From: a virus
DNA: 38,057 bases
IMG/VR virus record: IMGVR_UViG_3300023184_000286
Span: 1 to 38,057 of that record
Direction: 5' to 3' (one strand)
The stretch's first letter is position 1; the number at the start of each line of letters is the position of its first letter. Below the pieces are notes generated by a model that had not been told where the DNA came from, searched no databases, and saw only the letters and a program-made list of their open reading frames with translations. The position numbers were made by a program, and so were the translations under genes. Below, piece by piece: positions 30,167-38,057 of the stretch.

Positions 30167-33100
30167 GTTCTTCTTACAAAGTGATAGTCACCATCTGGGC
30201 CAGCATTATGGAACATGCCTAGGCAATCAAATCCAATTTGATTCATGTAGTCAATTACAACTGTATTCATTGGCGCGCCTTTGTTGTACTCTACTTGTTG
30301 CAATTCCAGTATCACGTGTTTAGCTGTTACCAAGACCGACGATGCACCCATGAGTACATCTAGCTCAGCACCTTGCACATCCATTTTAACTAAGTCGGGC
30401 AAAGGAAACCCTTTGTTAAACACAACAGTATCCAATGTATGTGTTTTTAAACTTCTACGATGTGATTCATTAAAATACGCAGGTGCCTCTGAGTTAACTT
30501 CCGCATTTTCTAAATAATAACTGTTGCCGCCGGGATGTTCATTGTTTTGATAAAAGTTCACAGTAGCACCGTCAACACTGCTTAATACACCCATATGATA
30601 ACGCATGCCGCGCTCTTTGTATAAGAATTCAGCAGCGTCCATGGCTTCAAAGGCAATAAATTCGGCATTGGGCCATAGAGCAGATACTTCGCTAGTCCAA
30701 TGCAACACACATGCACCTATGTCGTATATTACACGGGGTTGGTAACCAGAATCACGTAATTTTGTTAGATATTCTAAATGCGGCCAGGGCAACAATCTTT
30801 GTGCGCCAAGGTCACGTAATCTCTTTTGCTCCTTGTCAACCAAATTAGCTACAATGGAATTGTCAATTTCAAATACATAGCTACCGGTATGTTTGCACTG
30901 TATTGAAGTATCTGCCCATAGAGTAAATCCCCTGTCAACAGCTTTCCTGCAAAAATCTACATCTTCACTAACAGTATTGGCATGATTAATTGCCGAATGG
31001 TATACAAAATGCGGGTAAGGAATAGCCTTGAATACTTGTGTCTTGACCAACACACAACCAAATCCGCAGGCGGCAATTTCTACTAGGCCTGCTCCTTTTA
31101 TTTCTTCATACGGAATATTAACTTGGCCGCTATTGCCGTTATGCTTATAAACTTCAAGCTGGTGCCGCCCAGGTATTCTTTGTATGTATAATCCAGACAC
31201 TAGATCCCGGTTGTGTGCCAAAAGTTTTTGTAGTGTGTCCGGAGGAAACGATATGTCGCTGTCTACACTGAACAAATAATCAAACCCATTTATTACCCAA
31301 TCGGCAATTAGATTCCTAACTTGGTCAACATTGTATCCATAAAAATATTGGAAAGTAACTTCAAATCCATCTGGAATGATTAAATCGTAGATGCTTTTAA
31401 AAGTTTCAGGTTCTATGTTCCTAGCAGTGGGTATTGCTATTAATATTGTTTTCTTTTTTATAACCACGGGTGTTTCAATTGGGGTAGGTGTAAACATTGT
31501 TCTTTTAATTTCATCAAACACTGGACGTTCTTTGTCCAAGAATCCAGCAGTAATAGATCCATCGGATGTAGTAGCTGCAAATTGCGAATAAAAATTCATG
31601 TTGGTGACAATATAATTTTTTTTATTATCTGCCAACATTTTGTCAAAGATAAAATTATCACCAAAGTAAATATCAAGTCCTTGTGGAATTGGTGTCCACG
31701 ATTGTTTGTGTACAAACATCAAACAGCCAAAACCATATGTATGTTGGCCAGTCCATGGCACAATATCTATAGAGCCAGTGGTAATAGGCGGTTGGTCGAA
31801 TGCAGGATTATTGTCAATGTTAGTCACACCAGGACATAGACCAAATACCCCAGCAGTGGGTGTCAGTAAAGATTGCAGTTTTTCAAAAACTGCTGTGTCA
31901 AACACCACATCATCATTGACGATACATATGCGATCAAATTCGCTTACTTCAACGCCATAGTTCCAGGCTGGGTTTACATAAATGTTTCTACCAAAGTCGT
32001 GCAACTTTATTTTATCATTATTTGGTAGCACCGGAGTGCGGGTATTATCGTTATTGATGATAACAACTTCTCCGACAGATGGATGATTACACAGTGCCTG
32101 CACAAAGCCTACAAATTGGTCTGCTACACGCCACATTGTGGGCACCACTACTGAATATTTTTCAATGTGTTTACGCCCAGAAATTGTTAGTGCATTACGA
32201 GTTTGTTCACTACTGTTAACCTTATAGTCATTCAGAGGGCTAGCATCGTTATAGTTATAAACCACCTGCTGTAGACATTTTACCTGCGTTGGATCTGCTG
32301 CTTCTATTAGGCTATAGAATGTAGATCCGTCGCCGCCAGCTCTAAACCAGTTACCGTCGGCGTCTTGAAAATTTGCATCGGGTATATCTTTAATTAAGCG
32401 TTGTTTAAATGTTCTAAGATGTGTATAAGGTAAGATCCAATTGAATTGGTGTTGTCTATATGCTCGAGCTTGTTTAATTGCTTCAGGATACGGTTGGCTA
32501 ATCAGTGGAATGTTATCAACCATACTCCAGCAGGATCCATAGGTAAACTCTGTAGTGCCATCATATGTTGAGTTGTAGTAACTGAAGATAGTATTGTCAT
32601 TGACCAAGCTATCGTCACCGTCTAAGATCATTACTATAGTGTCAGGGTTAGCTATTTCTCTAATGGCTGCAACTTGGTTGTATACTGCACCTTTGCGTTC
32701 TTGATTGCAGACAATATCAAATCGATTGCGAATAGATTCTGGTAGTCTATCAATTGCAGCAATTACCACATCTACAGTATTGTCAGTGGAGCAATCGTCA
32801 ACAAGTATATGTCGATAGTTGTCGTAGTCTTGTGCTGCTACACTTTCAATGCATCTCTCTATGTAATCCTGGCAATTATAAAATGTACTAATTACAACTA
32901 TTTCTTGTTCGCTGCCAGATTTGTAACTTTCAAATTCAACAGTGTTTTGAAAACGTCTATTCCAAATTTTATGTACTTGTTTGTTTATCTTTGTCACTGC
33001 TACATATTCATCGCGAGACAGGTATGCACCTGTTTGCTTATAAAAATGTTGCTTCCACTGCAATGCAACTGTGTTCCACCCTACGTAAGGTTTAACAATA

Positions 33101-34230
33101 TTGCAATAGTATTGCTTTTGTTGATGTAGGTACGGATCGCTGTATGCCTGCACAGTCATTGCAACAAATAGCGCAACCTGATGATCTAAATTAATATTTG
33201 GAAATAATCCATTGGGTTCAATTGCATAATCTAATAGATAGCTAGCACCTTCTAGCGCAACTTCTTCCAGGGCACCGAATCTGCAGGTTATCAATGGTGT
33301 ATTATACAATAAAGATTCTAGTGCAGATATACCAAATGTTTCCGGGAATGCCGCAGGATATATCATAAAGTTAGCAGATGATAAAATCTCTGCAATTTCT
33401 TTTTGTGGTATAACTCCAGTGAATTCAATTCCTAGATCGGCGTAGGCGGGATCAACAGACATGCGGCGCCAGTCTTGCTCTTGCGCATCAGGTTCATGTG
33501 CTGTACTAAATCTATAATAGCCGCCAATGACCTTGAGTCGTGCATCAGGTATAAATTGTTTAACTCGAGGCCATATATGATTAACCAATGGCATCATACC
33601 TTTGGTTACGCTGGCATTGTAGACAAATAAGTTTCGATCTTTAGCAGCAATATCAACATTTGGGTTATGGCAGTACGCGCCATTTCTAGTAATAAACATT
33701 TTACGTTTTAATACTTCAAAGTTGCGGCGGCGACCGTGATCGCAATTGGTTATGTACGATAGGTGGAAATCACTGAGTGCAAAAACATCAGTAATCCGAT
33801 TGGCTACAGTTAATTCTTCTATTAGAGTGTCGCCTAGGCAAAATGTATCGTGCATCCACAGTACCCGCATTTTAGCTTTGGATAAAATCCTATCGTAGAG
33901 ATTGTAAGGTTGCAATGGAAATGCCCTACCATCATTTAATCTATGATAGTCTGCAGGATCAGTGAACGGAACCACTGTCCTGCTACTAACCACTATGTCA
34001 AAATAATGGTCTTGTGCTAAATCTGATACTGGACGATATGTAACTCCTCCATAGTTGCCGGGCCTTGCATGGTCAAGATCGCATGCATTGAATACGGTAA
34101 CATCAAAACCAATTTGGGCCAATTCATATGCCATGAATGTCACAGCACTTTCGCTGCCGCCCAGTCCTTGGTTAAAAACAGTAGTGCCGTCGTATGGTAA
34201 ACCAATTATATCTATTATAGCAATTTTCAT
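30163..34230 (-). CDS. Five-domain glycosyltransferase-methyltransferase fusion, 1355 aa
   Basis: 1355 aa from the ATG at 34230; an upstream in-frame ATG at 34326 would overlap the fibre gene, and the sequence before residue 1 does not look like the fold. Domain 1 (about 1-400) is a GT4-type GT-B enzyme: GLGGSESAV at 22-30 and the E-x7-E region FPETFGISALE (295-305). Domain 2 (about 440-670) is GT2: VDDCSTDNT (477-485) and LDGDD (536-540). Domain 3 (about 690-890) is GT2-like: IINNDNT and VNDDVVFD (771-778). Domain 4 (about 925-1120) is GT2-like: VDSDISFP (989-996). Domain 5 (about 1165-1355) is FkbM methyltransferase: YDIGA and KMDVQGAELDVLMGA. It would build and cap a glycan in one polypeptide. 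It lies between a Nudix gene and fibre genes. Confidence 0.85.
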   Translation of the reverse strand: MKIAIIDIIGLPYDGTTVFNQGLGGSESAVTFMAYELAQIGFDVTVFNACDLDHARPGNYGGVTYRPVSDLAQDHYFDIVVSSRTVVPFTDPADYHRLNDGRAFPLQPYNLYDRILSKAKMRVLWMHDTFCLGDTLIEELTVANRITDVFALSDFHLSYITNCDHGRRRNFEVLKRKMFITRNGAYCHNPNVDIAAKDRNLFVYNASVTKGMMPLVNHIWPRVKQFIPDARLKVIGGYYRFSTAHEPDAQEQDWRRMSVDPAYADLGIEFTGVIPQKEIAEILSSANFMIYPAAFPETFGISALESLLYNTPLITCRFGALEEVALEGASYLLDYAIEPNGLFPNINLDHQVALFVAMTVQAYSDPYLHQQKQYYCNIVKPYVGWNTVALQWKQHFYKQTGAYLSRDEYVAVTKINKQVHKIWNRRFQNTVEFESYKSGSEQEIVVISTFYNCQDYIERCIESVAAQDYDNYRHILVDDCSTDNTVDVVIAAIDRLPESIRNRFDIVCNQERKGAVYNQVAAIREIANPDTIVMILDGDDSLVNDNTIFSYYNSTYDGTTEFTYGSCWSMVDNIPLISQPYPEAIKQARAYRQHQFNWILPYTHLRTFKQRLIKDIPDANFQDADGNWFRAGGDGSTFYSLIEAADPTQVKCLQQVVYNYNDASPLNDYKVNSSEQTRNALTISGRKHIEKYSVVVPTMWRVADQFVGFVQALCNHPSVGEVVIINNDNTRTPVLPNNDKIKLHDFGRNIYVNPAWNYGVEVSEFDRICIVNDDVVFDTAVFEKLQSLLTPTAGVFGLCPGVTNIDNNPAFDQPPITTGSIDIVPWTGQHTYGFGCLMFVHKQSWTPIPQGLDIYFGDNFIFDKMLADNKKNYIVTNMNFYSQFAATTSDGSITAGFLDKERPVFDEIKRTMFTPTPIETPVVIKKKTILIAIPTARNIEPETFKSIYDLIIPDGFEVTFQYFYGYNVDQVRNLIADWVINGFDYLFSVDSDISFPPDTLQKLLAHNRDLVSGLYIQRIPGRHQLEVYKHNGNSGQVNIPYEEIKGAGLVEIAACGFGCVLVKTQVFKAIPYPHFVYHSAINHANTVSEDVDFCRKAVDRGFTLWADTSIQCKHTGSYVFEIDNSIVANLVDKEQKRLRDLGAQRLLPWPHLEYLTKLRDSGYQPRVIYDIGACVLHWTSEVSALWPNAEFIAFEAMDAAEFLYKERGMRYHMGVLSSVDGATVNFYQNNEHPGGNSYYLENAEVNSEAPAYFNESHRRSLKTHTLDTVVFNKGFPLPDLVKMDVQGAELDVLMGASSVLVTAKHVILELQQVEYNKGAPMNTVVIDYMNQIGFDCLGMFHNAGPDGDYHFVRRT

Positions 34231-34240
34231 AGTGTATTTA

Positions 34241-34246
34241 ATTATA
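34241..34246 (-). promoter_or_regulatory. Possible -10 element before the fusion glycosyltransferase
   Basis: A perfect TATAAT on the minus strand, within the inverted repeat GTGTA/TACAC and behind CACTC/GAGTG. No convincing -35 was found, and the start would lie only about 4 nt before the ATG. Weakly supported. Confidence 0.3.
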
Positions 34247-34273
34247 CACTCATTGAGTGAAAAAATAAACCTA

Positions 34274-36124
34274 TTAGTACGTGTTTTGCGGATCGTACGG
34301 ACTAGTTCCAGTTTGTCCTTTGACAAAATATCCCGTTCTTATGCTGGCCAATCTAGGATCATTATCATCGGTCACCGGTTGTATAGTTTGATAATTAGTT
34401 GGATTAACATTGCTGGCTACGAATTGTTTGTCCGAATTAACCAACATAAATTCTGGGCGCACCATTGTGGTAATTATCAATGGTTGCATTGTTACAGATG
34501 CAACACTACTACTATTTGCAACAAAGTATCTACTGACTACTGTGGTTTGTGTGCTATCGTCGGCAGTATTCCTACGGTAGTTAAATGCTTGATTATACGG
34601 TACTGCGTAATTTATTGCATTGTAAGAAATTGACGGTGTAGTTGCCAATGTATCGTAAGTAACCAAACTATTAAGAGCAGTAGGTGTAGAATAATTAAAC
34701 AAATTGTTAACTGCTGCATCAATTCCAGTAGGCGAATAACCTGTTTTGGTAATAGCTTGTGTCAAACTCAAATCACCAGAGTTAAGCATTGAGCCAGGTA
34801 GATTTGTATATACATTAGGTGGGCTAGGATTTGGATACGCATAGGTCGAATTTCCGCCCGCAGTATTGTATATAATAACAAAGGCACCACCAGCACCCCA
34901 ACCCCTAGCCGTATCGACACTGGATACCGCCCCACCTGCTCCACCACCTCCAAACAGGCCGCCGTTGCCGTTAAATCCCGGGCGACCACCTATGCTGGTA
35001 GTATTAAATATCAAATTGGCGCTGCCGCCATTACCAGAGTTGTTTGCAGTGCCGCCTGCGCCGCCTTGTCCAAGTCCCCAGATATCTACTCCGCCACCGC
35101 CACCGCTGGCTGTAGTAGTACTAGATCCGCCGCCACCGCCCCCTCCGTAGCCTCCGGTGTTGCCTGTTAGCAGAGCACTACCATTGGCACCATTGCCACC
35201 AGCTGTGGAATTTACCCAGCCATTTGCACCACCACCACCACCGCCATATGGTCCACCAATACCGCCTTGGCCAGTGTCTAAATAGAAATTAACAGTGGTA
35301 CTAGTAGTAATAGCATGATAAACATAGCCGCCCGCCACAGTAACGTTAGATAAATTAGTTGCATTAGCAATACCCGGGTAACGGAATAAAACTATACCCG
35401 AGCCGCCTGCACCACCATAATTAGTATTTGCTGGGGAGTTAGGAGCACCACCACCACCGCCGCCGCCGGTATTTGGTGCGCCGGCCTGGGCACTGTTAGG
35501 GATTCCGTAAAGTCCGCCGTTACCACCACCACCTGTGCCACCAAAACGTTGTATGCCGGCAATATTACTCGATCCGCCGCCGCCGCCGCCGGCGTAATTT
35601 CCAGAAAATACATACGTTCCGAGTATCCATGAATTACCCGGTCCGCCGTTGCCCGATACACTAGCAGTCCTAGCTACACCATTGCCATTGGCACCGCCAC
35701 CGCCGCCTGCACCTTGAAGTCCAGCAGTTGCGGCGCCGCCTGCGCCGCCTACATAACCCTGAACGGGAGAAGTGACTACTGTAATTCCACCACCAGCGGC
35801 GTCCCCTGATCCGCCTCCGCCCGAGCCGCCTGGGCCACCTGCATTAAGTGAGGTAACATTAGTACCCCCGTATCCGCCGCCATTGGCATTAGATCCAAAT
35901 GCAGTAGTATTGCCGCCTGCTGTAGGCGGTGTTAAATTGGACGAAAATGATCCCCTTCCGCCTGCTCCAATTACTACACTATAAGTTATTGTGGAACTAA
36001 CTGACACATTAGAAAAATAGCGGAAGCCCCCAGCGCCGCCTCCTCCGCCGCCAGCACTGCCTAGACTAGAGCCTCCTCCGCCGCCGCCGGCTACTAATAA
36101 CAGATCGATTGAAATTATTGCCAT
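34274..36124 (-). CDS. Glycine-rich tail fibre/adhesin protein, 616 aa
   Basis: 616 aa. It opens with IDLLLVAGGGGGGSSLG and continues to about residue 420 with dense Gly runs in GGGGGGxxx blocks separated by short strands. This pattern occurs in phage glycine-rich fibre domains and recalls the polyglycine-II core of T-even-like gp38 adhesins. The C-terminal about 200 residues are ordinary sequence and include PEFMLVNSDKQFV and DDNDPRLASIRTGYFVKG, which are shared with the 3' part of the gene at the right edge. The codons for Gly give a GGN/CC-rich strand and a false proline-rich frame on the other side. The ATG is 1 bp after the previous stop. A host-recognition role is inferred from composition and place. 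Confidence 0.75.
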   Translation of the reverse strand: MAIISIDLLLVAGGGGGGSSLGSAGGGGGGAGGFRYFSNVSVSSTITYSVVIGAGGRGSFSSNLTPPTAGGNTTAFGSNANGGGYGGTNVTSLNAGGPGGSGGGGSGDAAGGGITVVTSPVQGYVGGAGGAATAGLQGAGGGGGANGNGVARTASVSGNGGPGNSWILGTYVFSGNYAGGGGGGSSNIAGIQRFGGTGGGGNGGLYGIPNSAQAGAPNTGGGGGGGAPNSPANTNYGGAGGSGIVLFRYPGIANATNLSNVTVAGGYVYHAITTSTTVNFYLDTGQGGIGGPYGGGGGGANGWVNSTAGGNGANGSALLTGNTGGYGGGGGGGSSTTTASGGGGGVDIWGLGQGGAGGTANNSGNGGSANLIFNTTSIGGRPGFNGNGGLFGGGGAGGAVSSVDTARGWGAGGAFVIIYNTAGGNSTYAYPNPSPPNVYTNLPGSMLNSGDLSLTQAITKTGYSPTGIDAAVNNLFNYSTPTALNSLVTYDTLATTPSISYNAINYAVPYNQAFNYRRNTADDSTQTTVVSRYFVANSSSVASVTMQPLIITTMVRPEFMLVNSDKQFVASNVNPTNYQTIQPVTDDNDPRLASIRTGYFVKGQTGTSPYDPQNTY

Positions 36125-36125
36125 A

Positions 36126-37157
36126 TTACACCGTTATCCTAAGAGCATACTGTTTAGTTATGGTTTGGGCCGGGCCCGACACTGATGCACTAACAGTAAA
36201 CGGTGGGTATTCAGTTGCTGATGACAAATTTTGTTTAGTCCACGATATTGCGCCATTAGCGGTTGTTAAATATGCACCAGTGGGCAAGCTGCCAGAACTA
36301 ATACTATAGGTAATTGTCCTAGCACCAGGATCCACTGCTGTTAATCTAACAATAATACCAGTAGCATCCACATAAGTGCTACTAATGTTATCTGTTGTCC
36401 AATACAAACTACTGCCACCAGCGCCACCACCAGCAACTACAACCGCAACATTACTAGTAGATAAAGTCATGTATGTGCTTCCGCCAGTATTGCCAAATAC
36501 TGCGCCAGGTGCGCCGCCAGCGCCAACAACTATTGTATAAGTTTGACCTGGCGTTACTGTGTACGAGTTAGAGTAGGCAACATTGGCGCCATTGCCACCA
36601 TTGCCGCCAGCTGTTTTTTGTACGCCGCCGCCGCCGGCGCCAATGGCACCTAATGTAATACTGGTTACACCGGCAGGCACCGTCCATGAATAAGTGCCCG
36701 GGCTAGTATATGTCTGTGCAGTATACCCACTGATATTTGAAGTAATGTCGCCGTAGGGAATGTTTAGTCCGCCGCCAAAGTATTGTGTGGTATAATAGTT
36801 ACCATTGGTTAGTGCAGAAGTCAAGTTGGCTGATACAGCATCAATACCGCTATTGCTATATCTAAAAGTTTGTCCACTATTTTTTGGACTGTTTTCTAAT
36901 ACCGTAGCACTGTTGACAATATTGTAGTTAAGTGTAGTACCCAACAAGCCGCTTACGTTGCCAATGTTGCTGGCAATCAATGATTGCACTGATCCCGAAT
37001 AATCTTTTCGAGTATCTACATTACTACTAGTTCTAACAATCGTTTCCGACGGAACCATATCACCTGCCGTATTAATGCCCCCAGGTGATGATTTGGTAAC
37101 TATAGTAGTTATTTGATTTACTACTAGATCTACAGAGGTTAATTGACTGAACGACAT
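36126..37157 (-). CDS. Glycine-rich fibre protein with Ig-like C-terminus, 343 aa
   Basis: 343 aa. The N-terminal half is Ser/Asn/Thr-rich with a segment FRYSNSGIDAVSANLTSAL (about 107-125) that has a counterpart in the 616-aa neighbour. Residues about 148-205 are a standard glycine-rich phage domain (SPGTYSWTVPAGVTSITLGA, then GAGGGG runs, then YTVTPGQTYTIVVGAGGA). The last 70 residues (ITYSISSGSLPTGAYLTTANG through TITKQYALRITV) form an Ig-like/cadherin-type beta domain of the kind called He_PIG. It is probably a distal fibre component. It lies 1 bp before the 616-aa gene and 15 bp after the next, so the three are one operon. Confidence 0.72.
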   Translation of the reverse strand: MSFSQLTSVDLVVNQITTIVTKSSPGGINTAGDMVPSETIVRTSSNVDTRKDYSGSVQSLIASNIGNVSGLLGTTLNYNIVNSATVLENSPKNSGQTFRYSNSGIDAVSANLTSALTNGNYYTTQYFGGGLNIPYGDITSNISGYTAQTYTSPGTYSWTVPAGVTSITLGAIGAGGGGVQKTAGGNGGNGANVAYSNSYTVTPGQTYTIVVGAGGAPGAVFGNTGGSTYMTLSTSNVAVVVAGGGAGGSSLYWTTDNISSTYVDATGIIVRLTAVDPGARTITYSISSGSLPTGAYLTTANGAISWTKQNLSSATEYPPFTVSASVSGPAQTITKQYALRITV

Positions 37158-37172
37158 GCTTATATTTAACTG

Positions 37173-38057
37173 TTATAGGAACTGGTCAGGTTCTGTTGGA
37201 TCTTGCTGATTACCAGTTTTGGTAATATAGGCAGCTTTTACTGTTAGTTTTCTAGGATCATTTGCAGTAGTTATAGGTTTTGCAACTTGATAATTGTATG
37301 CCCGATCGTAAGTAGCCGGGAAAGCAGGGTCATAGTTGACCAACATCCATTCTGCTTGATAGTTAACTGTTACTGTAATATCGGCTGCAATTACATTGTT
37401 AGCTGCCATTGCCGATCTTGTGACCAAAGTACGCCCAGTATTGTTATCTGTAAAATAATCAAATTTTACAGGCGAGTTTGCAGCAGTCGGACCGTAACCA
37501 ATATTGTTAACCACCGCCTGGTCAAATGCTTCTTCACCAATTGATGCTGTTAAATTTGAATTAAAATTAGTGGTGTTAGTAGTTTGTATTCCGCTTGAAT
37601 AGTTTAAATTAACAGGACTAATAATAGGATACTGATAAGATCCAGAATCTATAGAATAGATTAATGCAAATGCGCCATCACCTCCCCACCCTTGTGACAG
37701 GTCCAACAAACTAGTAACGCCACCACCACCTCCTCCGCCATATAATCCGCCGTTGGCACCAAAACCAGGTTGTGCGCCGTTGCCAGTTAGGCCTAGGATA
37801 TTTTCACTGCTGCTGCCTGTGCCAGGATTACCAGCGGTGCCTGTTGGGGTTACAGTTGATGAAACGGTTGGACTGCCAGTCGCAGTTATAGTAAATGCAT
37901 TAGTACTGGTATCTATTATACTACTGGATTGTGCTATTAGCAGACTGGTATTGGCAATTGCTTGCAATGGTGGAGTAGGCACAGTAAAGTTGGCAGTGTA
38001 TAATGCTGTGCCTTTTACTATGCGAATATTGTTTATATAGGCGCTTATGTTAAGAGT
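37173..38057 (-). CDS. Partial LamG-like, glycine-rich fibre protein
   Basis: 295 codons are visible and the frame stays open to the right edge. A start at the internal GTG at 37982 is therefore an artefact: the residues just before it read INNIRIVKGTALYTANFT, the end of a LamG/concanavalin-like domain of the type seen in phage fibres. A short glycine-rich section follows (GFGANGGLYGGGGGGG), then the C-terminal domain with QGWGGDGAFALIYS, EWMLVNYDPAFPA and TTANDPRKLTVKAAYITK, which align with the same segments in the 616-aa protein. The two genes are thus paralogues that share a C-terminal domain of about 130-200 residues. Host-binding role inferred. Confidence 0.75.
   Translation of the reverse strand, partial: TLNISAYINNIRIVKGTALYTANFTVPTPPLQAIANTSLLIAQSSSIIDTSTNAFTITATGSPTVSSTVTPTGTAGNPGTGSSSENILGLTGNGAQPGFGANGGLYGGGGGGGVTSLLDLSQGWGGDGAFALIYSIDSGSYQYPIISPVNLNYSSGIQTTNTTNFNSNLTASIGEEAFDQAVVNNIGYGPTAANSPVKFDYFTDNNTGRTLVTRSAMAANNVIAADITVTVNYQAEWMLVNYDPAFPATYDRAYNYQVAKPITTANDPRKLTVKAAYITKTGNQQDPTEPDQFL

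Noticed and set aside
34231-34326. Upstream ATG that would lengthen the giant glycosyltransferase by 32 residues
   Set aside because: The added residues are Lys/Arg-rich and unlike a GT-B start, they overlap the fibre gene by 53 bp, and MKIAIIDIIG at 34230 is a natural first strand.
34866-35984. Proline-rich open frames on the plus strand opposite the 616-aa fibre gene
   Set aside because: They are the reverse reading of Gly codons (GGN read as NCC), with no ribosome site or promoter, and so are shadows of the real gene.
37173-37982. Complete 269-aa gene starting at a GTG
   Set aside because: The frame stays open to the window edge and the upstream codons encode a recognisable LamG end, so the gene is larger and cut by the window.
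1-38057. tRNA genes, integrase, attachment site or replication origin
   Set aside because: No cloverleaf with a T-loop, no recombinase motif and no origin-like repeat was found by eye; this is a limit of reading by eye, not proof of absence.

Overview
The window is a contiguous piece of a T4-like myovirus genome (Caudoviricetes, T4 superfamily), closest in character to the marine and freshwater T4-like phages such as cyanophages and pelagiphages. The evidence is a recognisable set of T4 core genes: gp13, gp14 and gp15 (neck and sheath stabiliser), gp18 sheath, gp19 tube, a gp48/gp54-like tube-fold protein, gp4 head-completion nuclease, gp16 and gp17 terminase, gp32, UvsX, UvsY and the gp1-type dNMP kinase. 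Late-promoter octamers of the T4 type (NATAAATA) stand in front of structural genes. The DNA is AT-rich, the genes are packed with 4-bp overlaps, and most genes lie on the minus strand. No integrase, photosynthesis gene, tRNA or CRISPR was seen. The host is probably Gram-negative; nothing in the window fixes it further.

Layout, left to right. (1) 1-5922, minus strand: a surface-glycan cassette with a GT9-like transferase (cut by the window edge), an FkbM-like methyltransferase, a GT-B and a GT-A glycosyltransferase, a NovU-type C-methyltransferase, GDP-mannose 4,6-dehydratase, an unassigned 49-aa gene and a glycan-associated protein. It has its own sigma70-type promoter immediately behind a terminator. 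(2) 5984-10625, minus: a 509-aa putative head-internal protein, then a recombination block of gp32, uvsX, a small gene, uvsY and another small gene. (3) 10781-17454, minus: packaging and head genes, including gp17, gp16, gp4 and several marine T4-like proteins that may be packaged in the head. (4) 17460-23240, minus: tail tube-fold protein, gp19 and an enlarged gp18, each unit with its own late promoter and two of them with a terminator. (5) 23345-30166: an HNH-type protein (plus), dNMP kinase, a small protein, gp13 and a 391-aa protein (all minus), then a divergent promoter hub from which gp14, gp15 and a Nudix hydrolase run on the plus strand. (6) 30163-38057, minus: a 1355-aa protein fusing four glycosyltransferase-like domains to an FkbM methyltransferase, followed upstream by three glycine-rich fibre/adhesin genes, the last cut by the window edge.

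How the parts work together. Structural and packaging genes appear to be driven by about a dozen T4-type late promoters whose expected start sites (6 nt downstream of the octamer) fall just before Shine-Dalgarno sequences. Five sigma70-like promoters, all with exactly 17-bp spacers, appear to drive gp32/uvsX, dNMP kinase, the 391-aa gene, the 49-aa gene and the glycan cassette, which suggests early or middle expression. Several of these promoters are placed against or inside hairpins, so that readthrough RNA and locally initiated RNA would fold differently. The glycan cassette and the giant fusion enzyme together make up a large polysaccharide- or protein-glycosylation capacity placed next to the receptor-binding fibres. 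All functional calls come from reading motifs by eye; no database search was run.
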